Source of the DNA: Anisodus tanguticus
Lineage: Eukaryota; Streptophyta; Magnoliopsida; Solanales; Solanaceae
Reading direction: 5' to 3'
Length of the DNA stretch: 64,000 nucleotides
Assembly: GCA_034509755.1 (NCBI GenBank)
Contig: CM067555.1
Coordinates: 22,890,142-22,954,141 of the forward strand
Made by a program: the position numbers and the translations under genes. Positions 56,023-64,000 of the stretch are shown here, in pieces (the stretch's first letter is position 1; each line of letters starts with the position of its first letter). The notes under the pieces were generated by a model that was not told the DNA's origin, ran no database searches, and worked only from the letters and a program-made list of their open reading frames with translations.

Positions 56023-58899
56023 TATTATGATTCACCCGGTTATTTTTAGCTAAACACCCTTATTTGTCTATTTTACCCTTCCCGTGGTCTCTCTGTGGAG
56101 TTTGTGATGTGCGGGGATGGGTGGCATGGATCCTGACGTTCATTTATATGAGTTTCAGATGAAAAACCTAAAACTAGAAGCTTAGAGTTGATTGGTTTGA
56201 CTCAAAGTTGACTTTTGACAAAATGGGTTTGTTTCAGGTTCAGTCACTTCCTATAGTTCCGGAGGATCATTTATGACTTAGTCGAGTAATTGATTCGCTT
56301 CCCGAGGCAATATGATGTATTTTATGGCTTTATTTATAAAACTTTAATTTTAATTTCTTCCGAACAATTCTTTAGAAGAGTATGTCTTTAGCTCGATTAA
56401 AAGGGAAATACGAGGTTACGATCTAGTTCGTAGCACTGTTTACCTTAGACGAGTATGTCTGGTTTGTGTTTGGGGAGTCTCGGGAGTATTTCATGCGGTT
56501 GATGGGAGTTTGGACTGATTTCTATGATCTCGTGTCTAGTGTCCGCTTCAGCAGCACCAGTTCTCGCTCCGGCATGTCCGCCTCGGTGGGAGGTTGGCTC
56601 ACCGAAGCGGGGTTGGGAAAATGTGGGATTTCCGCCTTGGCGGAAAGTTTATCCACAAGGGCAAGTCCGCCTCTGCAGGATCGGGTTCGCCGTGGAACTG
56701 AGCTGATGAGTCAAGTGACACCGGCTCAGCGAGGGTTTTTTTGCCTCAGCGGCTCCGCTCCAGCGGAGTCAATTTCGTTGGGGGCGGAAACACTATATCA
56801 GATATCCTATAAAATCTCCTAGGTCAGATTTCTTTTCCCAATTTAGAATACCTCAAAACTAGCGCCACCAGAGAGCATTCTTCAAGAGTTTAAGAGCAAT
56901 TTCACCTTTGGGGTAAGAGATTCTTCCTTTGTGGTTTGAGTTTATGTTTCTAAGTTCATTAATGGTGATATAGTGTTATTAAGTTTGGGAAAAGTGATTT
57001 GCAAATCTTATGAGATTAAGAGAGCTAGGTTATTGATTTAATGGAGGTTTTATGGATTATATTGTGTTAGTATCAAAGATGTTGGAATATGTTTGATTAT
57101 CATATTATAAGACTTAATTTGATTATAGAAATCTATTTCAATTGGGGGAAAATTCTAGGGTTTCCAATTTGGGGTTTTGGTTTAATGATCAATTGAAGGG
57201 TCAAATGGTTTTTGGGTAATGAACTTCGGTTTTGGTAAAGTAGGCCCGGAGTCGGTACTTGTAGTCTTTCTTTGTTAAGGGTTATGTCCTTATTGTTGTG
57301 TAAGATTTGTATTAAATTATAGTAAATGCGTGATTAGACTTCGATTATCACGAGGCGCAGAGGAAGGGCAAGGCTGTACCAAGGCTTGATCGTGTAGCAC
57401 TCCTATTTGGCATAGAGGTAGGCTACAATTTAGTTTTTTGAGACTTGGATAGAAGTATGTAATTAGTTATAAATATTGAGGGGTATTGGGCGTGTTTGGG
57501 GGTCCCACTCAAGCGATTGTGATGAGCGTTTGAGTTGGTACAGATGTTGAACTATGATGATGGGTGATTTGAGAAATTAACCTTAAACTAATTCTAGCTG
57601 CTGCTTGAGTGGGCTTCTCGCCATTATGTGGGCTCTTCGCCGTACTTGTTATTGTTGTGCTTATTCATCACACATGCTTGATATGATATTCTGATTGTAC
57701 GTGAATTATTTTGATGTGTTTCTGGAAGCACTTGATCATCAACTCTATACTTGTTGCATCCCATTATATCATGATTCTTGCCCTATATATGTCATTTGCA
57801 TTCATACACTCATGGTTATGATAATACTAATATTGGAGTGGTATGATTATGTTGTGGGTTCAAGGGACCAGGAAAGGTAAAAATACTGTTGATATTATGG
57901 CAACACTGAGATGATGATGATACACGGAGATTGGGGTTGCACATGCAATAAATATTAATGCAGCCAAGAGCTGGGCTTCATGATTCGATGAGAAATTCTA
58001 AAGCAGAGGGGTATATGGACTTCGCGGGCCCACCATGGGTGTATGATATAATATAAACTTGATGTACTGTATACGAGATGTCAGAGATACTTGACATGTG
58101 CATTGCATTCATATCATACTTCATTAAATCATTGATTATCTATGGTTGTATTTTATACCTGATTGCTTATTGCTAATGTGGTTAGATTTCGGATATAGAA
58201 GGGTTGTACTTGATAGTGGTAAATGGATAAATTGAACTAATAGAATTGTCTAGCACTAGATAACTTAAGGGTTTGTGAAATCTTAGTGAATAAGGCATTA
58301 TGAGAACTTGTGAACCATATGTGAACTATGTGACTTATTTGAGCTATTGAACAACTACTATAAGACTATTTTATGTTAACTCAGTATTTATCTCTTTTTG
58401 CATATCTTCTACCGTTGTCGGCCTATGACGTCTACGGGGGTACGTTGTGTACTCATGCTACACTTGCTGCATCTTTCCTTGATGCAGATACATATTAGAT
58501 GAATAGCTCGAGACCAAGCGGCTGAGTTCAAGTAGTTGATCCCCAGCTTTCAGGGTGAGGATGTTATCTCCAGCATGCCCGGATTTCTCTATCTCTTTAC
58601 AGTCTTTATTGCTATTTCAGAGACATGTTTACAGATTTGAGGCTATGTATTCAGTTTTGGCACTTCATTGTCCATTTCAGATTTGTATCATATTTTAGTG
58701 CTCTTGTACTTATAGATCAGATCGTTTAGGGGTTTCGCTTGTTGTTCAGACTATTTCTGTATTTATATTATCAAACATATGTTGTAGTATTTGTTATCTT
58801 CCACTTTACTTATGTTTATCATGTGGATGATTTAGGAGTGGTTTGTCTACTGGTGGGATATGTAGGTGCCAACACAATTTCTGAAAAGGGGTCGTGATA
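56023..58899 (+). repeat. 5' LTR of Del/Tekay-like element
   Basis: It aligns with 61059-63864. Its start is mutated (TATTATGA instead of TGTAATGA) and its end reads GGGTCGTGATA instead of GGGTCATGACA. It contains a GC-rich, dyad-rich block at 56545-56790. Confidence 0.8.
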
Positions 58900-58901
58900 A
58901 A

Positions 58902-58914
58902 GTTAGTATAAAAG
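58902..58914 (+). other. Decayed primer-binding site
   Basis: TTAGTATAAAAGC stands where TTGGTATCAGAGC would be expected two bases after the LTR end. The assignment relies on position and on the conserved CCTAGGTTA that follows. Confidence 0.5.
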
Positions 58915-59095
58915 CCCTAGGTTAAATAGTGTTAATACAAGAGCAATGTGTAGTAGAGTCTTGCGGATTGGTGCGGAGGCATCCGTATTTATCTTTGAGA
59001 GGTTATGAGATATTTAAGAAATTTTACTTTCTTCATTCCTTTCGTGCTAAGTTAAATCAAATTGGTATCTGACCTTTATTTCTATTCTCTCACAT

Positions 59096-60990
59096 ATGGT
59101 GAGGACTCGTGCCGATGCAGTGAGAGAGGAGGCACAGACACCGGCACTGGCTGTGCGCGATCTTGGTAGAGCACGCGCTCGAAGCCGGGGTAGAGCTAGA
59201 TGAGAGACACCAGCTTAGGGCAGAGCATAGAGAGCCGATCACGCTCATGCCCGGTCAGAATCCCCAAAGCCTCATATTTAGTCTCAGAACGAGTTACTCG
59301 AGAAGGAGATGGGGCCAGCTCAGGATCATCCTGGATTCATTGCTACTCCGGTTCTACAGGACACACTAGTCAGGTTATTGAGTATTCTTAAGGGATTTGC
59401 TCAGACAGACGTACATCCTACTACTTTGGGTGGTTTTCAGACCCGTATGGGAGGGGGAAGACTCAAACCCTCAAGTTTTGGACTCCCGGTATTCAGCGAG
59501 CGGCGGTGTCAGCACCTCATATCGACGAGGTTCATGCTCTAGAGTTTGATCCCCAATATATTGGAGGGACAACAATTACCCGCGATGAGCAAAAGATTTG
59601 AGAGAACTTTTAGAACGTGAAGCCTCCAGGGTGATGAGTGGTGAGGCCAAAGAGGTAATAATTGATGGCGAGGGGGTGTTGAGGATCAAAGGTAGAGTGT
59701 GTGTTCCTAGAGTTGGTGATTTGATTAGACTGATTATGGAGGAGGTCCATAGCTCTAGATATTCGACTCATCCAGGTGCTAAGATGTACCGTGACTTGAG
59801 ACAACATTATTGGTGGGGGAGGATGAAGAGAGATATTATTGATTTTGTGGCTCGATGTCAGAATTGTTAGCAGGTCAAGTATGAGCACCAGCGACCCAGT
59901 GATGTGTCTCAAAGGATGCCCATTCCCGAGTGGAAGTGGGAGATGATGGATTGCAATGCATTTTGTGGTGGGACTGCCAAGACTTTGGGCAAGTTTGATG
60001 CTATTTGGGTCATTATTCATAGATTGACCAAGTTTGCGCATTTCATTCCAATCCAAATGACTTATAATGCAAATAAGTTGGCTAAGATCTACATTCGAGA
60101 GATTGTTCATCTTTATGGGGTTCCTATTTCTATCATTTCAGATCGAGGTACTTAGTTTACTTCGCATTTCTAGCGAACTTTGCAGAAGGAGATGGGTACT
60201 CACTTGGATCTAAGTATAACTTTTCACCCTCAGACCGACAGTCGGTCCGAGCAGACTATTCAGGTATTGAAGGACATATTACAAGCCTGCGTGATTTATT
60301 TTGGTGGTCATTGGGACTAGTTCTTACCCTTGGCAGATTTTGCGTACAACAACAACTATTACTCCAGTATTGTTATGGAACCGTTATAGGATTTATATGA
60401 TAGGAGATGTCGGTCTCTCATTGGTTGGTTTGATGCATTCGAGGTTCGTCCTTGGGGTACTGATTTATTGAGGGATTCCTTAGAGAGGGTGAAGGTGATC
60501 CAAGACAAGCTTTTGGCAGCACAGAGTAGAAAGAATGAGTATGCGGACTGGAAGGTACGAGACTTAGATTTTATGGTTAGTAACAAAGTGCATCTGAAGG
60601 TATCACACATGAAGGGTGTGATGAGGTTCAACAAGAGGGAAGTTAAGTCCGAGGTATATTGGACCTATTGAGGTTCTTCAGAGTGTTAGAGATGTGGCAT
60701 ATGAGTTGGCTCTGCCACCAAGTCTATCAGGCGTCCATCCGATTTTCCATGTGTCTATGCTGAAGAAGTATCTTACTGATGATTCGTATATCATTCAGTG
60801 GGATTCGTATTGCTTGATCAGAATTTAGAGTTCGAGGAGGACACTGTGGCTATTTTAGACAGGCAAGTGAGGAAGTTGAGGTCGAAAGAGATAGCTTTTA
60901 TGAAGGTTTAGTGGAGGCATCGCCTTGTCTAGGAGGTTACTTGGGAGACTGAGTTTGACATGCGGAGAAGATATACCGACTTGTTTACTT
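59096..60990 (+). pseudogene. Del/Tekay-like gag stub fused to integrase and chromodomain tail
   Basis: Gag starts at 59096 with MVRTRADAVREEAQTPA and an arginine-rich GRARARSRGRAR stretch, then meets a stop. Further gag text runs to about 59585. At 59598 the frame switches to LLEREASRVMSGEAKEVIID, the region just before integrase. Integrase has HSSRYSTHPGAKMYRDLRQH with CQNC (zinc-binding, 59740-59870), then ISIISDRGT and FHPQTDSRSEQTIQVL (60125-60270). The C-terminal part has GVHPIFHVSMLKKYL (60730) and VRKLRSKEIAFMKV followed by WRHR and TWETEFDMR, a chromodomain-like segment. Several stops interrupt it. Confidence 0.8.
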
Positions 60991-61058
60991 CTTCCGGTAT
61001 GTTTCCTTTGTTCGTTTCTCTCCGTTTAAGGACATACATTTGTTTAATTGGTATCTGA

Positions 61059-63864
61059 TGTAATGACCTATCCGGTCAGTTTTTAGCTAAAGACCCTTAT
61101 TTGACTATTTTACCCTTCATGTGGTTTCTTTGAGGGGTGTGTGATGTGTGGGGATGGGTGGCATGGATCTCGAAGTCCATTTATATTAGTTTCAGATGAA
61201 AAACCCAAAACTAGAAGCTTAGAGTTGATTGATTTGACTTAAAGTTGACTTTTTGTCTATATAGGTTCATTTCTGGGTTCCATCGCTTCAGGTAATTTCG
61301 AAGGGTCATTTATGACTTAGTCGAGTCATTGGTTTGCTTCCTGAGGCAATCAAATGTATTTTGTGGCATTATTTCTAAAGTTTGAATTTTGATTTATTTT
61401 AGACGATTTTTTAGAAAAGTATGCCTTATCTTGTGAATGGGAAATCTGAGGGTACGAGCAAGTTTGCAACACTGTTTACCTTCGACGAGCATGTCTAGTT
61501 TTGTCCTGGGTGTCTCAGGAGTGTTTTGAGCGGTTAATGGGAGTTTGGACTGATTTATAGGTTCTGATGTCCACCTTAGCGGCACCAGTTCTCGCTCCGG
61601 CGTGTCTGCCTCGGTGGGTGGTTGGCTCATCGAAGCGAGGTTGGGAAAATGTGGGATTTCCACCTTGGCAGAAAGTTTGTCCTCAGGGGCAAGTTCATCT
61701 CTACATGATTGGGTTCACCATGGCACTGAGGTGAGGTGTCCAGTGACACCGCCTCAACGAGGGTTTTGTTCACCGCAACAAGTCCGCTCCCTCCGAGTTA
61801 ATTCCGATGGGTTAGAAACACTGTATGGTGTCCTATAAAATCTCCTAGGTCAGATTTCTTTTTCCAATTTAGAATACCTCGAAACCAGCACCGCCAGAGA
61901 GCATTCCTCAAGAGTTTAAGAGCAATTTCACCTTTGGGGTAAGATATTCTTCCTTTGTGGTTTGCGTTTATGTTTCTAAGTTTATTAATGGTGATATAGT
62001 GTGTTATTAAGTTAGAAAAAATAATTTGCAAGTCTTATGAGATTGAGAGAGTTAGGTTATTGATTTAATGGATGTTTTATGGATTATATTGTGTTAATAT
62101 CAGTGGTGTTGGAATATGTTAGATTATCAGGTTGTAAGACTTAATTTGATTATAGAAACCTATTTCAATTGGGGGGAAATTCTAGGGTTTTCAATTTGGG
62201 GCTTTTGGTTTAATGTTCAATTGAAGGGTAAAATGTGTACAATTTTCAAATTAACTTAAAGATATGATTACCTAGTACGTATTAATGATTTTTGGGTATT
62301 AAAGTTCGAGCCCTGATGAAGTGGGCCTGGGGTCTGTACTTGTAGTCTTGCTTTGTTAAGGATTATGTCCTTATTATTGTGTAAGCTTTGTATTAACGAA
62401 TAGTATATGCGTGATTAGACTTCGACTATCACGAGGCGCAGAGGAAGGGCAAGGTTGTTATCGAGGCTTGATCTTGTAGCACTTCTGTTTGACACAAAGG
62501 TTGGCTACGATTTAGTTTTTTGAGACTTTGATAGAAGTGCGTAATAAGTTATAAATATTCAGGGGTCCCACTTAAGAAATTGTGATAAACGTTTGAGTGG
62601 GTACCGATGTTGAACTATGATGATGTGTGATTCGGGAAATTAGCCTTAAGTTGATTCCGACTGCTGCTTGAGTGGGTTTGTCGCCAGTAAGAATACTGTT
62701 GAGATTATGGCGACACTGAGATGATAATGATACACGGGGATCGGCATTGCACGCCTGCAATAGATCTTATTGCAGCCAAGAGTTGGACTCCGTGATCCGA
62801 TGAGAAATGTCAGAGCAGATGGGTATATGAACTTCGCGGGTCTACCATGGTGTACGATCATAATATAAACATGATGTACTGTATAAAGAATGTTAGAGGC
62901 ACCTGACATGTGCATCACATTCATATGATACTTCATTACATCATTGATTATCTATGGTTGTATTTGATACATGATTGTCTATTGATGACGTGGTTAGATT
63001 TCAGATATGGATGGGTTGTACTTGCTAATGGTATATGGATAAATTGAACTAACAAAATTGTCTTGCACTGGATAAATTAAGGGTTTGTGAAGTCTTAGTG
63101 AATACGACATTATGAGAACTTGTGAACCATCCGGTGAACTATGTGACTTATTTGAGCTATTGAACTGCTAGTATAGGACTATTTGATTTTAACTCAGTAT
63201 TTATCACTTTTTGTGTATCTTCCACCGATTTGAGGGCATTTAGCTAGCCTATATCTCCTTCTCCGCTCTTCTTGCTCCAGTTGATGATTCATGTGCAGCT
63301 TCAGTCTATAACATCCTTTCAACTATACGGATTAGTCCCTACAACGCTTATTCCTCCAACAAGTGATTCGTCGAAAAGACGTCGTCGGCCTATGATGTCT
63401 ACGGGGGTACGTTGTGTACTCATGCTACACTTACTGAATCTTTCCTTGATGCAGTTACAGATCAAACGACTAGCTCGAGACCATGTGGCTGTGTTCTGAG
63501 TAGTTGATCCCCAGCTTTCAGGGTGAGGATGTTATCTCCAGCATGTCCAGATTTCTCTATCTCTTTACAGTCTTTACATCTATTTCAGATACATATTTAC
63601 ATATTTGAGGTTATGTATTTAGTTTTATGCACTTCGTTTCCCTTTTCAGACTTGTATCGTATTTTAGTGCTCTTGTACTTACAAACTAGATCGTTTAGGG
63701 TTTTTCTTGTTGTTCCGACTATTTTCGCATTTTATTATTATACATATGTTGTAGTATTTGTTATCTTCCGCTTTATTTATGTTTATCGTGGATTATTTAG
63801 GAGTGGCTCGCCTACCTGTGGGATATGTAGGTGCCACCACGATTTCTGAAAAGGGGTCATGACA
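61059..63864 (+). repeat. 3' LTR of Del/Tekay-like element
   Basis: It starts TGTAATGACC and ends GGGGTCATGACA. Relative to the 5' LTR it lacks about 260 bases (junction near 62686) and has an extra segment of about 155 bases at roughly 63229-63384. Confidence 0.85.
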
Positions 63865-64000
63865 AGTCTTTACCAAATTATTATAGCAATATTTCAGGGA
63901 TATCGAAAAAGCCACGATCAGCCTTGTCGTCTCCTAGTACTCCTCCAGCTCTAGGCTTTTTTTCTTTAATAATTCAACTACCATCAGTATTAAGTTTATA
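63865..64000. other. Window end, no feature seen
   Basis: Starts with the AGTCT copy of the target duplication. No coding or repeat feature recognised. Confidence 0.4.

Larger units (their letters stand above)
56023..63864 (+). mobile_element. Del/Tekay-like Ty3 element with large internal deletion
   Basis: LTRs at 56023-58899 and 61059-63864 flank an internal region of only about 2.2 kb. Flanking AGTCA (56018-56022) and AGTCT (63865-63869) match at four of five bases, consistent with an aged target duplication. The leader around 58902-59095 contains a decayed primer-binding site and the block TAGTAGAGTCTTGCGGATTG seen in Solanaceae Del-like elements (from memory). Gag start, integrase and a chromodomain-like tail are present; protease, reverse transcriptase and most of RNase H are missing. 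Confidence 0.85.

Noticed and set aside
59610..60110. Minus-strand 166-codon frame
   Set aside because: It is antisense to the well-supported integrase on the plus strand and has no family motif.
1..64000. Integrated pararetrovirus or other viral insertions
   Set aside because: All reverse-transcriptase regions have copia or Ty3 domain order with integrase and LTRs; no movement-protein or coat-protein motif was seen.

Overview
The window is plant nuclear DNA, most probably from a Solanaceae species. Three things support this: a TS/SolS-type SINE end (19420-19549) with the TTG-repeat tail typical of that family, a Del/Tekay-type Ty3 element whose leader resembles abundant Solanaceae elements, and a spliced plant-specific Aux/IAA gene. 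There is no bacterial, plasmid or phage signature. Family assignments come from motif recognition only; no database was searched.

Only one gene looks functional: a four-exon, minus-strand Aux/IAA gene (30247-31558, IAA29-like, 222 codons plus stop). It has domains I-IV, clean GT-AG introns, a TATA box and a cluster of auxin-response-element cores upstream. Its upstream region has been invaded by a Stowaway-like MITE (about 32437-32671), a tRNA-derived SINE with a 21-bp target duplication (32887-33261) and a decayed copia element.

Nearly everything else is transposable-element DNA. 1-4480: 3' end and LTR of a Del/Tekay-like Ty3 element, broken by a solo LTR fragment of another Ty3 family. 5641-6331: copia LTR/gag relic. 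About 6890-17457: plus-strand copia element split by a complete minus-strand Ty3 element (7387-13804). 17458-20145: relics, a tandem exon-like duplication and a SINE. 20146-29089: complete copia element with 1.6-kb LTRs and a perfect ATAAA target duplication. 33685-37600: truncated minus-strand copia element. 39762-42590: near-complete hAT transposase pseudogene, joined through a 41-bp tandem repeat to a gag-deleted minus-strand copia element (42689-about 45003) that carries an 845-bp MITE. 45004-49995: gene-poor DNA with inverted and direct repeats. 49996-54925: complete minus-strand copia element with a perfect AACAC target duplication. 56023-63864: internally deleted Del/Tekay-like element with two 2.8-kb LTRs.

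Every retroelement coding region carries stops, frameshifts or domain deletions, so the window reads as nested, decaying pericentromere-like or intergenic DNA around one auxin-signalling gene. I found no convincing undescribed defence or biosynthetic system. The observations most worth a second look are the auxin-gene promoter architecture, the tandem exon-like duplication, the chimeric repair junction at 42593-42688, GC-rich dyad islands inside two unrelated LTR families, and a coding-like insertion present in only one LTR of the last element.
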